Below are positions 6,015-14,912 of a DNA stretch of 20,361 bases, piece after piece. The notes below the pieces were generated by a model, which saw only the letters and a program-made list of their open reading frames with translations, did not search any database and had not been told where the DNA came from. Within the stretch, counting starts at the first letter, position 1; each line of letters begins with the position of its first letter. The DNA is from Balneolales bacterium. Its GTDB lineage: Bacteria; Bacteroidota; Rhodothermia; Balneolales; Natronogracilivirgulaceae. The stretch covers positions 1 through 20,361 of the forward strand of contig SKIC01000137.1 in the NCBI GenBank assembly GCA_007116685.1, read 5' to 3'. A program made the position numbers and the translations under genes.

Positions 6015-8504
6015 TTATCCATGCTCTCTAAATCCCAGCAAACGCAAGGCATTTAATACCACTACGAGCGTTGAGCCTTCATGTAATAATACAGCTACGC
6101 CCATGTTTGCGTAACCCAAGAGTGTCACCGGCACCAAAAATGCGATCATTCCTAAACTGATGAACAGATTTTGTGTAATAATTTTTCGGGTAGCACTTGA
6201 AAGACGAAAAGCGACAGGAAGTTTTCGCAAGTCATCACCCATAAGGGCAATATCGGCGGTTTCGAGTGCAACGTCAGATCCGGCTGCTCCCATGGCAATT
6301 CCAACAGAGGCATGAGCCATGGCCGGAGCATCGTTAACGCCATCACCAACCATCGCAACCTTTCGGCCTTCCGCTGATAATGCCCGGATTTTTTGCGCTT
6401 TATCCTGAGGGAGCAAATCGCCAAATGCTTCGTCAATTCCTATGGATTTACCCACCGCTTCTGCCACAATATTGTGGTCTCCGGAAATCATAATCAGTTT
6501 TTGTCGCGAATAGTTTTTTAGTGATTCAATAACATTGACCACATCTTTTCGAGGCGTATCCATCAGTCCTATAATCCCCATAAAGTCCTCGCCATAGCGG
6601 ACAATCATGGTTGTTTTTCCCTCGCCTAACAATTTATTATGAGCAGATAAAACCTCCTCCGGTAACTGCTGGAAAAATAGTGCCTCGTTTCCAATCAGTA
6701 ATGGCTTGTCATTAACGATGCCTTTAATACCCTTTCCGGAGATGGTCGTAAGGTCGCTGACTTCGGGAAGTTCTTTAGCGTCGGCCTGGCGATTTTGCCC
6801 CTCATGCACGATGGCTCGCGCCAAGGGATGATCAATGTGCATTTCAGCGGCTACGGTAAGCTGTAATAAACTTTGCTCAGATACGCCCCTGAAGCTGATA
6901 ACGTCCGTTATTTTTGGTTTTCCTTCCGTAATCGTGCCTGTTTTATCAAAAGCAATGGTATCCACATCGTTTAGTAATTCTAAAGGACCACCGCCTTTTA
7001 CGAGAATTCCAAGTTTGGCTGCGCGCGCAATTCCGCTAAGCACGGCTGAAGGCGTAGATATGGCAAGGGCACAAGGGCTGGCGGCTACCATTACCGCCAT
7101 GGCGCGATAAAAGGAATCCGAAAAAGGCTCATCAATGATGGTCCATGCAAACATCAGCATACTTACAAAAACCAGAATGGCAGGCACAAACCACTTTTCG
7201 AAGCGCTCGGCAAAGCGCTGAGTGGGCGATTTTTGCGTTTCGGCTTCCCTCACCATTTGTATCACTCTGGACAATGTGGAATCTTTGGATGGCGCAGTAA
7301 CTTCAACTTCCAGTAATTGATCACCATTTATGGCGCCGGCAAAAATACGGTGCGCAGGTGGAATCCTCTTGTCAGAATTGCGGTACTCCCCGGGATGTTC
7401 AGCAGGAAATTTGTCTACCGGAATACTCTCTCCGGTGATGGGTGCCTGGTCCATACTGCTTCGGCCTTTTATCACAAAACCATCGGCTGCGGCACGTTCT
7501 CCGGGTTTGATTAAAAGGATATCGCCCGTTTGGATATTTTCTACGGGAATACTCTGCTCTCTGCCATCTCGCTTTATCAGCGCTGTTTTGGGCGTGAGTT
7601 CGGCCAGCGCAGAGATAGCATTTCTGGCTTTACCCATGGCATAATGCTCCAGACTGTGCCCCAGACTGAACAAGAATAGCAATAAAGCGCCCTCCGCCCA
7701 GGCACCAAGAGTAGCCGCACCAATGGCAGCGACCAGCATCAATAAATGAATGTCGAATTTCTTGTTTCGGAGAGAATGCCAGACATCAATACTGGTATAA
7801 TACCCCCCGAAAAAGTAAGCACCTATATATAAGTAAAGCGCGGTTTGATCTGAGAAAACCCCAAGGAAAGAAAGCAGCCAGCCGGTCAGTAATAAGGTTC
7901 CGCAGGTAAGGGAAAAGAGCAAATCGGTGTCTTCTTTCAGAAATCGCTTAAGTCTCGAAAAGATGCCAGACGTGCTTTTTTGGTCATTTTCATCATGATT
8001 ATGTTCATGATGGCCGTTCTCATGATGGTGATGCCCATTGCAACATCGGCTGATTATGGAAATATCGTTATCAAAAGTTTTTAGTTGCTCTAAAATGCGA
8101 TGTTCCGAGAGTTTTTCTCTATCGAACTCTACCCGAACACTTCCGGTAGCCGATGCGCTTGCTTCCAGAATGCCATTGGTTTTTAATAATGATTCGCCAA
8201 CCGTATTGGCCTGTTCTGCTTGTGTGATATAGGGAACAGCAACCAATAAATGACCAATTCGTTGCGTGATGTCTTCCCCAATCAGATGAATGTTTTGGCG
8301 CAGATGGGATTCGCTAAGCTTCCCGGAATCAAACAGAATTTCAAGTTCTGCTTCACGGTCGCTGTTTTCATCTCGTTTAACAGAAACTTTGAGAACCGCA
8401 TCCAATTCAGAAGTACGTTTTTCCAGCAAGTCGATACAGCGGTCACCATGATCAGGAATATCCGGAAGGAGTGAGGTGATTGGTATCGTAATCGAGGCTT
8501 TCAT
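6015..8504 (-). CDS. P1B-4-type heavy-metal efflux ATPase
   Basis: 829-residue P-type ATPase. Core motifs: TGES (357-360, actuator), SPC (476-478) in the metal-site helix, DKTGT with phosphorylated D520, HP locus H559-P560, GDGVND (720-725), and HEGST (808-812) in the last helices. SPC together with HEG(G/S)T is the P1B-4 signature, a group exporting Co2+, Fe2+, Zn2+ or similar cations; CPC would instead indicate Cu or Zn/Cd. The N-terminus (1 to about 150) looks like two HMA-like folds without the CxxC metal motif, then a linker with CC (154-155) and eight His within 158-170. Membrane helices begin near residue 190; as usual for P1B-4 the count is probably six. The name 'CadA/ZntA' would be misleading. 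Start ATG 8504, preceded directly by GGAG. Confidence 0.9.
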   Translation of the reverse strand: MKASITIPITSLLPDIPDHGDRCIDLLEKRTSELDAVLKVSVKRDENSDREAELEILFDSGKLSESHLRQNIHLIGEDITQRIGHLLVAVPYITQAEQANTVGESLLKTNGILEASASATGSVRVEFDREKLSEHRILEQLKTFDNDISIISRCCNGHHHHENGHHEHNHDENDQKSTSGIFSRLKRFLKEDTDLLFSLTCGTLLLTGWLLSFLGVFSDQTALYLYIGAYFFGGYYTSIDVWHSLRNKKFDIHLLMLVAAIGAATLGAWAEGALLLFLFSLGHSLEHYAMGKARNAISALAELTPKTALIKRDGREQSIPVENIQTGDILLIKPGERAAADGFVIKGRSSMDQAPITGESIPVDKFPAEHPGEYRNSDKRIPPAHRIFAGAINGDQLLEVEVTAPSKDSTLSRVIQMVREAETQKSPTQRFAERFEKWFVPAILVFVSMLMFAWTIIDEPFSDSFYRAMAVMVAASPCALAISTPSAVLSGIARAAKLGILVKGGGPLELLNDVDTIAFDKTGTITEGKPKITDVISFRGVSEQSLLQLTVAAEMHIDHPLARAIVHEGQNRQADAKELPEVSDLTTISGKGIKGIVNDKPLLIGNEALFFQQLPEEVLSAHNKLLGEGKTTMIVRYGEDFMGIIGLMDTPRKDVVNVIESLKNYSRQKLIMISGDHNIVAEAVGKSIGIDEAFGDLLPQDKAQKIRALSAEGRKVAMVGDGVNDAPAMAHASVGIAMGAAGSDVALETADIALMGDDLRKLPVAFRLSSATRKIITQNLFISLGMIAFLVPVTLLGYANMGVAVLLHEGSTLVVVLNALRLLGFREHG

Positions 8505-8509
8505 CTCCG

Positions 8510-8527
8510 AAATGTACTATTACATTT
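8510..8527 (-). promoter_or_regulatory. Inverted repeat before the metal ATPase gene
   Basis: AAATGTA-CTAT-TACATTT is a perfect 7-bp inverted repeat with a 4-nt spacer, beginning 5 bp upstream of the ATPase start codon. It may be an operator for a metal-responsive repressor (none is encoded in the window), or a hairpin in the leader affecting translation. I see no good promoter boxes in 8528-8628, which also holds the 3' end of rfbC and an A-tract. Confidence 0.45.
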
Positions 8528-8628
8528 AGTGAAATGGAAGACAGGATGGGCGGAAATCAGCGCTAAAAAAAACTAATATTTCCCCAATTTTTTACGAGAG
8601 CAGTCTAGTTATAATGAATTATGTTTTA

Positions 8629-9189
8629 TTACGATGCAATCAATTGAGGTATATAAGCAAGATTTAATTCATTGAAATTCGGAAGTTTGTGGTCTTTTTC
8701 AGATACGATGGGGTTGTCAACTTTCCAGTCGATATTTAGCTCCGGATCATTCCAAGCAATACCGTATTCATCTTGAGGATTATAGAAATCAGTACATTTG
8801 TAATTGAAATCAGCAATATCTGACAATACACTAAATCCATGCGCAAATCCCGGAGGTACGTATAACTGTAAATGATTATCATCGCTAAGCAATTCGCCAT
8901 ACCACTGTCCAAAAGTTTCAGAATCCTGGCGTAAATCTACAGCGATATCGTATATCGCTCCTCGTCTGACACTAACTAGTTTACCCTGGGGATTGTTTTT
9001 TTGATAGTGCAAGCCTCTTAAAACATTCTTTGAAGATCGTGACCAATTATCCTGCACGAAATCCTCGTTGATTCCGATATTTTTGTAGCGATTTTGTTGC
9101 CATGTTTCCAGAAAGAAGCCTCGTTCGTCTCTGTAAATATTAGGTTTAATTACAAGTAGTCCGGGTAGTGGTTCTTTTATAATATTCAT
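8629..9189 (-). CDS. rfbC: dTDP-4-dehydrorhamnose 3,5-epimerase
   Basis: 186 residues, the normal length of RmlC/RfbC. It double-epimerises dTDP-4-keto-6-deoxyglucose at C3 and C5 in dTDP-L-rhamnose synthesis. Visible signatures: YRDERGFFLETW (19-30), FVQDNWSRSSKNVLRGLHYQ with catalytic H61, QGKLVSV with K70, the cupin strand DIAVDLR, PPGFAHGF (112-119) and FNYKCTDFYNP with catalytic Y130. The start overlaps the stop of rfbA by four bases, so the pair is one transcription unit. rfbB and rfbD are not in the window. Confidence 0.96.
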   Translation of the reverse strand: MNIIKEPLPGLLVIKPNIYRDERGFFLETWQQNRYKNIGINEDFVQDNWSRSSKNVLRGLHYQKNNPQGKLVSVRRGAIYDIAVDLRQDSETFGQWYGELLSDDNHLQLYVPPGFAHGFSVLSDIADFNYKCTDFYNPQDEYGIAWNDPELNIDWKVDNPIVSEKDHKLPNFNELNLAYIPQLIAS

Positions 9190-10064
9190 GATTGATCTCT
9201 TTGTTGTATTAATCGTAATAAGTACTCTCCGTACCCACTTTTTGTTAGTTTTTTAGCAAGGTTTGCAATGTCGGAGGAAGTGATGTAATTCATTCTCCAG
9301 GCAACTTCTTCCGGACTGGCAACTTTAAGTCCTTGACGTTTTTCGATTGTTTGCACAAAATTGGCTGCTTCGAGCATGGAGTCGTGTGTGCCGGTATCCA
9401 GCCATGCGGTACCACGGCCCATTAGTTCAACTTTTAAAGAATTATCCTTTAGATAGAGATTATTCAAATCTGTTATCTCTAACTCGCCCCTGGCTGAAGG
9501 CTTCAAACCTTTGGCTTTTTTAACCACGTCGTTATCGTAAAAGTACAGACCGACTACGGCATAATTCGATTTGGGCTGTTTTGGCTTTTCTTCTAAGCTG
9601 ATAACCTTGCCATCGTTATCGAATTCAACTACACCATATCTTTCAGGATCTTGAACGTTGTAGCCAAAGACTGTGGCGCCGCTTTTTAGGCTTGCTACTT
9701 CTTGTAATTTTTTTGAAAGACCTTGACCATAAAAAATATTATCGCCAAGAATTAAGGCTACGGAGTCATTTCCTATAAATTCTTCCCCTATGATGAATGC
9801 CTGAGCCAATCCATCGGGCTTTGGTTGTTCCGCATATTCCAGACTAATTCCCCATTGAGTACCGTCTCCCAGTAACTCACGAAATCGTGGCAAGTCATGA
9901 GGGGTTGAAATGATCAGGATTTCATTTATACCCGCTAACATCAATGTTGTGAGCGGATAGTAAATCATAGGTTTATCGTACACCGGTAGTAACTGTTTAC
10001 TTACTACCAGTGTATTGGGATGAAGTCTTGTGCCGGAGCCTCCGGCTAATATTATGCCTTTCAT
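9186..10064 (-). CDS. rfbA: Glucose-1-phosphate thymidylyltransferase
   Basis: 292 residues, full length for RmlA/RfbA, which joins dTTP and glucose-1-phosphate to dTDP-glucose, the first step of dTDP-L-rhamnose synthesis. Nucleotide-binding GGSGTRLHP (8-16) and SKQLLPVYDKPMIYYPL, metal-binding LILGDNIFYG with D108, EEKPKQPKSNYAVVGLYFYD, and LDTGTHDSMLEAANFVQTIEKRQG are all family hallmarks. It is followed by rfbC with a four-base overlap. No Shine-Dalgarno precedes ATG 10064; the leader ends ACAGAAAAA directly before it, a half-site like the inverted repeats at 543-568 and 14799-14824. Confidence 0.97.
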   Translation of the reverse strand: MKGIILAGGSGTRLHPNTLVVSKQLLPVYDKPMIYYPLTTLMLAGINEILIISTPHDLPRFRELLGDGTQWGISLEYAEQPKPDGLAQAFIIGEEFIGNDSVALILGDNIFYGQGLSKKLQEVASLKSGATVFGYNVQDPERYGVVEFDNDGKVISLEEKPKQPKSNYAVVGLYFYDNDVVKKAKGLKPSARGELEITDLNNLYLKDNSLKVELMGRGTAWLDTGTHDSMLEAANFVQTIEKRQGLKVASPEEVAWRMNYITSSDIANLAKKLTKSGYGEYLLRLIQQRDQS

Positions 10065-10113
10065 TTTTTCTGTATCTAAAGATTCTATATAGTGAGTTTT
10101 ATACTCTGATTAG

Positions 10114-10159
10114 GGCGGTTTGGGAAAGATGCATTTACGTGATGCATCTTTCTTTCGCC
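10114..10159 (-). terminator. Two-part stem-loop after the T9SS protein gene
   Basis: A perfect 11-bp stem GAAAGATGCAT (10124-10134) / ATGCATCTTTC (10142-10152) with a 7-nt loop is extended, after an internal loop, by GGCG (10114-10117) / CGCC (10156-10159). It lies 12 bp past the stop of the T9SS gene and upstream of rfbA on the same strand. It probably ends or stabilises the 3' end of that mRNA. There is no clean U-run on the minus strand, so efficient intrinsic termination is uncertain. Confidence 0.5.
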
Positions 10160-10171
10160 GCATAATCTATT

Positions 10172-13100
10172 TTATTTTATATGTGTAATTATACTTGTGA
10201 CAGTTCCGACATCAGTTTGCATGCGAACCAAATACAAGCCACTTGCATATCTGTCTGCATTCCAGGTTACCACATGGGTTCCGGCTGGTTGTTCACTATT
10301 TATCAGAGTTTGTACCAAGCGACCTGTGACATCATAAATCCGAATATTTACATGTGAGTGGCGTAGTACATCAAATTGAATTTGAGTACTAGAATTAAAT
10401 GGGTTCGGATAAACAGTTGGTGCCTGAACTTGATCTTGCGTCCGAAAAATAGTGTGTCTGGTAGTGTTCGTAATTATCGGAGCCTCGAAATCGAATACAA
10501 TTTCAGCCGTGTTTAGTATGCGTTCACCCGGCTGGATGTCAGCGTGCGGTCGAATACTGTATTTGAAATATCCATGGGCACCAATCGAATCCACTTCAGC
10601 CGGCGGTAGTCCGATATGTGAGTAAGAAATTTCCAGCAGGCCATTAGGATGCAAGTTGTAGCTTACAGGATGGCTTGTGGATAACATAGTAAAGGAATTT
10701 AAATCCAGATTTGAAGAAATCTGATTGTCAATAAAAACATAGGTGGCTTCCCATGTTCCCATATTTTCAAATCGAATGGTATAGGTAAGTACCTGGTCTT
10801 TTTCGATGAAGCCTTCCGGTCCATCACCCATCGGGCTTACAATTATGTCATTTGGGTCAATAGCGCCCACAACCTGAATTTCTTCGCTGTGGAAATTATT
10901 CTTCAAATCTAAGTCTTCTCCCGGCGCAGAAATCTCTGCTGATAAGGTTAGCACTTGTCCGGTAAATGCGTCTAGTCCTATACTGTCTGTCACAGCAATA
11001 GAGTAGACTTCGCCGGGCTTGATTTCAGGTAAGTTCCAGCTAAAAGATTTACCAGATGCAGTGTACGAACGTGCGGAACTTACCACATACCCTTCCTCAG
11101 GGTAGTTTAAGGTTACCACGCCATTTACTGCAGGGGCGGTTCCCGTATTACTGACTTGAACAATGGTATTGTTAGTGAACCCACGGCGCCAGGCTGTTGT
11201 GGCAAAGGTTACGCCAAGGTCATAACCGTTAGAAAGAGCACGTAACGGAATAGGAACAAATACACTGTCCGCATTTGATGGTACCGTAATACTGGCATCA
11301 TTGTTAACAAACCAATTCGTGAGGCCAACCGGTGCAAGTGTGTAATTACCACTATTTACACGAGTAGCAAATTTTCCGGCGCTATCACTGCTTAAAGATT
11401 GTCCATTTTGTTGCATTCTCATGCTGATATTACCAATTAACGGCTCATTTTCGTCCCAAACTCCATTATTGTTTTTATCATGGAAGGTTATACCGTAAAG
11501 CACCGTAGCATCTTCTTCTAAGATGGTGTGATATTGATTGACAGATAGATTATTTGTCAAAACTTGGCGGTAACCCGATGGCCAGTACACAACGACACTA
11601 TCTACGGAAGAGGCATTATCTAATCCAAAGTGTATGCGAGAGGTACTTTGGCTCCCAAAACCGGTAACCGGTAGCAAGGAATGTGTTTGCCAGGTATTAT
11701 TTGCCTTAATGGAAACGCGGGCTCCAATAGCCGAGCGATTGCTTGATTGACCCGTTAAGGAGAAGCCAATCCAATTATTTGAATTGTTATTATTGTTACA
11801 AAATAAGCGGTTGGACTGATTTGCCTGATTGAAAATCATGACATCCAAACGGCCAGTTCTATTTAAATCAGTAACCGCGGCACCATAGGAGCGGCCTGTG
11901 TTACCTCCAATAAGTTCGCCTTTTTTACGCTCAAAACCGCCATTTCCGTCATTCAGGTAGAGTGCATTTGAACCCTGATCGTTGGTAACAAATAAATCCA
12001 GATGACCATTATTATTCGCATCAAACCAAAGGGCTGCGTGATTATGCCCACCATCTTGAGTAACAATACTGTCATGAATCTTAGTAAAAGAACCATCACC
12101 ATTATTTTGGTACAGGTTGTTGTTTTGACCAGAGGCATTGGTCACATATAAATCTGCATATCCGTTACCGGTATAATCGCCCCAGGCTGCACCAACAGAG
12201 TTGTAGGTATCTGTTACTATCTCGCCGTCAGTTACTTGTTCAAATTGGAAACCGCCCAAGTTACGAAATAGGGAGTTCGGCTTGTCATTTCCATTTGGGA
12301 TAAAAATATCAATCAATCCGTCATTATCGTAATCCACCAAAATAGGAGCCATAGCGCGTTCGCTTACAGTGGTAACGGGGGTGTTTTCAACCAGTGTAAA
12401 AGTATTATCTCCATTATTTCGGTACAGCTGATGAAATCGGGTTGGGAAGAAGTTTGTAATCAACAAATCAACATATCCGTCGTTGTCAAAATCGGCGAAT
12501 ACCGCTCCGTGAAAATGCTGGGGATGGATTTCAATACCAGAGTTTACATTTCGTGTAAAGTTTCCGTTGCCGTTATTGATATAGAGCATACTGCGCGTGC
12601 CGGTAGCATTTACAATAAATACATCGGGCCAGCCATTATTGTTGACATCTGCCCAAACGGCGGCCACGGTATTTCCTTTATCGTTAACTAAAGGCCCGTT
12701 GGTTACAGGGGAGAAACTGCCATTACCGTTATTTAAGTAAAGTTTGTTAGGGCTGTCAGGGTTTCTATTCACTACAAAAAGATCGTCATGACCATTACGG
12801 GTAACGTCTATCCAGGCACCGTTCCAGCTATCAGAGTTTTCAGATACAATTGAACCGGTACCGCAAACAGTGAAGAGTAGATTGCTGTCATCGCTAGAAT
12901 TATTCTGGATACCCTGAGATGATACCGACTGTTGGAAAATACCATCAATTTCTCCGGAAACCACCGTTTCCACTGAAATTACTGTCCCATCTGGTACAGG
13001 AGTACCGTTGTTGAAAGTTGGCTGAACTATCACAACGGTTTCTATTTCAAGGTCATCTGTACCGTTAATATCTGTCAAATCGTCGAATGTGATGACCGAG

Positions 13101-14785
13101 CCATTTTCATCTATTTTAATATCACCATTCCATTGTTGGGTAGTCGTTTTGTTTTTCAGGGTACTTTCGGTAGGAATCAAACCTGAACCAACGTTCACTT
13201 CAATAGAAGGATCTTGAATAGGTGAATTAGAATTATGGATAACCTGGGTTTTTAACGTGACACTTTCGCCAGGGCTTGCATCTGAACGGGAAGTTTCAGT
13301 TTGTTGGGTAAATTCCTGGGGTAAAGATGAGCCAAAATAGGTCATCCAGTTGTCATTAAAGTTGGTGGAAAGCACCGCAATATTCTCGGTTGCCTCAATA
13401 ATTACGTATGGTCTTTCAGGACCATCAGGCTGACCGGTGCCGTTATAAATACTCCGCCACTCATCGGTATTGAAATAAGCATCGGCATAGCGGTTTGCTT
13501 CAATTTCATAGGTGCGATGTAAAACCTGACCGTTTGTTTTTGCATCTTTGATGGTGACCGTAGTGTTTTTATTGCCTGCGAATAAATAAAAGTGGGAGAT
13601 ACTACCTACAAAAAGTTCATCTGTAAATGGATTTACCACATTGTTTTGCAGACTTGGTGGAAGCATATACGCCAAAAATTGGGTACCTGAAGAGGTTCCA
13701 TTGGCAGAGGAAACCATGGTAGCCATATCCGAGGTACTGTTTGAACCGGTTTCCATCCAGTTTGCTTCCATCACGGAAACCCGCTTGCCCGGGTTAGCGG
13801 TAACTCTGAAAACCGTAGGATAGGATACATTACCATGTTGCCTGCCTACCCAATCAGCCGGTTCCATGGCGTTCAAATTCCAGTTCTGCATTTCTATCCA
13901 AGAACCATTACTGTAGCGCTCGAGTTTCACCTGATTGTTATTATCCCAGGAAATAATCCGAATCTCTTGCTCACCTTGAGCCTGATAGGGAACTGCAAAA
14001 TAAAATAAATCTCCGGAGCCGCTCCCGTTAGAAGAGGGTACATAAGCTCCTCCATCACGAGAATTTTGCAATAATGAACCATATTGCACACTCACGTCTT
14101 TGTTGGTTTCAACCATATAAGTATGGCCGGATTCAAGTAATTTGCGTCCTTCCTGATAGTAATAAATAAGATCCTGACCGGGATTTAAGGTACGCTGTGC
14201 TACGATGGTTCGTTGATTTATATCTACGTGTGTATGCCCGGAGTGAAGCGTTGGAGAAAGTGAAATGCGAGAAATGGTTACCGTTGTATTTTCTTCGTAT
14301 GCAAATACGTTGATATCCCGTCCGTTGGAAGAACCTTTAGGAGAGTAGATGAAGAATTTTTGTCCAACCGATTTTTTATTAACGGATGGCACAAAATCGT
14401 GTTGCCAATCACTATCTGTTGACATTTTGGCTTTTACAAGCTTATCGGCATGGATAAAGAAATAATCGCCATTACTTGCAAGAACACCGCCTGAAGCATA
14501 TCGGGCATCATCGTTTATCCCACCTTCTGCGATATACACAATTTGCGATTGCCCTGCCATTAACATACCTGATACGGAATCGTCATCATCGCCATCCATA
14601 TCGTCATCTATGATTTGGAAGTTTGTACTATCTGCAATTGCTGTTACAATTAAGGCAACATTTCTTTTTAAAGGCTCATTATTGGGCGGTACATATACAT
14701 TAAAGTATGTAGAGGGTTCACTTTGACCAAAAAGGCTGGAAATACTGACCAAAGTAAATACTAAAAGAAGGAGTAGGTGTTTCAT
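10172..14785 (-). CDS. Giant T9SS-exported FG-GAP/UnbV surface protein
   Basis: 1537 residues. Signal peptide MKHLLLLLVFTLVSISSLFGQ. The N-terminal third (about 25-480) is a beta-rich region resembling the IgGFc-binding-type module, with an acidic DDDMDGDDDD run. Then, about 640-985, come seven FG-GAP/VCBS repeats with Asp/Asn calcium-loop motifs such as FADFDNDGYVDLL, LVDYDNDGLIDIF and WFDANNNGHLDLF, separated by LYxNNGxGxF turns. An ASPIC/UnbV-like module follows (about 990-1090: NWIGFSLTG, SAIGARVSI, VVVYWPSGYRQVL), an SdrD B-like module (FHDKNNNGVWDENEPL), CARDB/DUF11-type domains (TYTIRFENMGTWEATYV) and a type A sorting domain (YPNPFNSSTQIQF to ASGLYLVRM) that directs T9SS export and anchoring. 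Adhesion or matrix binding is likely but not shown; no enzyme motif is visible. A sigma-54-like promoter precedes it. Confidence 0.88.
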   Translation of the reverse strand: MKHLLLLLVFTLVSISSLFGQSEPSTYFNVYVPPNNEPLKRNVALIVTAIADSTNFQIIDDDMDGDDDDSVSGMLMAGQSQIVYIAEGGINDDARYASGGVLASNGDYFFIHADKLVKAKMSTDSDWQHDFVPSVNKKSVGQKFFIYSPKGSSNGRDINVFAYEENTTVTISRISLSPTLHSGHTHVDINQRTIVAQRTLNPGQDLIYYYQEGRKLLESGHTYMVETNKDVSVQYGSLLQNSRDGGAYVPSSNGSGSGDLFYFAVPYQAQGEQEIRIISWDNNNQVKLERYSNGSWIEMQNWNLNAMEPADWVGRQHGNVSYPTVFRVTANPGKRVSVMEANWMETGSNSTSDMATMVSSANGTSSGTQFLAYMLPPSLQNNVVNPFTDELFVGSISHFYLFAGNKNTTVTIKDAKTNGQVLHRTYEIEANRYADAYFNTDEWRSIYNGTGQPDGPERPYVIIEATENIAVLSTNFNDNWMTYFGSSLPQEFTQQTETSRSDASPGESVTLKTQVIHNSNSPIQDPSIEVNVGSGLIPTESTLKNKTTTQQWNGDIKIDENGSVITFDDLTDINGTDDLEIETVVIVQPTFNNGTPVPDGTVISVETVVSGEIDGIFQQSVSSQGIQNNSSDDSNLLFTVCGTGSIVSENSDSWNGAWIDVTRNGHDDLFVVNRNPDSPNKLYLNNGNGSFSPVTNGPLVNDKGNTVAAVWADVNNNGWPDVFIVNATGTRSMLYINNGNGNFTRNVNSGIEIHPQHFHGAVFADFDNDGYVDLLITNFFPTRFHQLYRNNGDNTFTLVENTPVTTVSERAMAPILVDYDNDGLIDIFIPNGNDKPNSLFRNLGGFQFEQVTDGEIVTDTYNSVGAAWGDYTGNGYADLYVTNASGQNNNLYQNNGDGSFTKIHDSIVTQDGGHNHAALWFDANNNGHLDLFVTNDQGSNALYLNDGNGGFERKKGELIGGNTGRSYGAAVTDLNRTGRLDVMIFNQANQSNRLFCNNNNNSNNWIGFSLTGQSSNRSAIGARVSIKANNTWQTHSLLPVTGFGSQSTSRIHFGLDNASSVDSVVVYWPSGYRQVLTNNLSVNQYHTILEEDATVLYGITFHDKNNNGVWDENEPLIGNISMRMQQNGQSLSSDSAGKFATRVNSGNYTLAPVGLTNWFVNNDASITVPSNADSVFVPIPLRALSNGYDLGVTFATTAWRRGFTNNTIVQVSNTGTAPAVNGVVTLNYPEEGYVVSSARSYTASGKSFSWNLPEIKPGEVYSIAVTDSIGLDAFTGQVLTLSAEISAPGEDLDLKNNFHSEEIQVVGAIDPNDIIVSPMGDGPEGFIEKDQVLTYTIRFENMGTWEATYVFIDNQISSNLDLNSFTMLSTSHPVSYNLHPNGLLEISYSHIGLPPAEVDSIGAHGYFKYSIRPHADIQPGERILNTAEIVFDFEAPIITNTTRHTIFRTQDQVQAPTVYPNPFNSSTQIQFDVLRHSHVNIRIYDVTGRLVQTLINSEQPAGTHVVTWNADRYASGLYLVRMQTDVGTVTSIITHIK

Positions 14786-14798
14786 TTTGAATTTTGTC

Positions 14799-14824
14799 TT
14801 TCTGTTTTAAAGAATCTACAGAAA
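14799..14824. repeat. Inverted repeat TTTCTGT-N12-ACAGAAA, copy 2
   Basis: TTTCTGT (14799-14805) and ACAGAAA (14818-14824) are separated by 12 nt; pairing extends to TCTTTCTGT/ACAGAAAGA (14797-14826). It covers the predicted transcription start of the T9SS protein gene (about 14819) and its leader, so it could be an operator or an mRNA 5' hairpin. The same arms and gap occur at 543-568. Confidence 0.5.
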
Positions 14825-14829
14825 GAGAT

Positions 14830-14845
14830 ACCAACACCCGTGCCA
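14830..14845 (-). promoter_or_regulatory. Sigma-54 (-24/-12) promoter of the T9SS protein gene
   Basis: On the minus strand TGGCACG-N4-TTGGT: the -24 element TGGCAC is at 14840-14845 and the -12 element TTGGT at 14830-14834. Consensus is TGGCACG-N4-TTGC(A/T). The spacing (10 bp between the GG and the -12 dinucleotide) is exact and the only core deviation is G for C in the -12 GC. The start site would be near 14819, giving a leader of about 34 nt before ATG 14785. A sigma-54 activator gene lies about 4.5 kb upstream. Confidence 0.65.
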
Positions 14846-14912
14846 AAATAATTTAAAACTTCATAAATAATTAAAATACAATTGTTTATGAGACTTTGCT
14901 TTCTCGGTGCTT

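Noticed and set aside
12431..12691. An 86-codon open frame on the plus strand inside the T9SS protein gene
   Set aside because: It is antisense to the FG-GAP repeats, has no ribosome binding site and shows no family resemblance.
11830..12850. Possible DNA-level tandem repeat array
   Set aside because: The periodic AAT/GGT-rich pattern is explained by the protein FG-GAP repeats, which vary in length and codons; not a CRISPR or satellite array.
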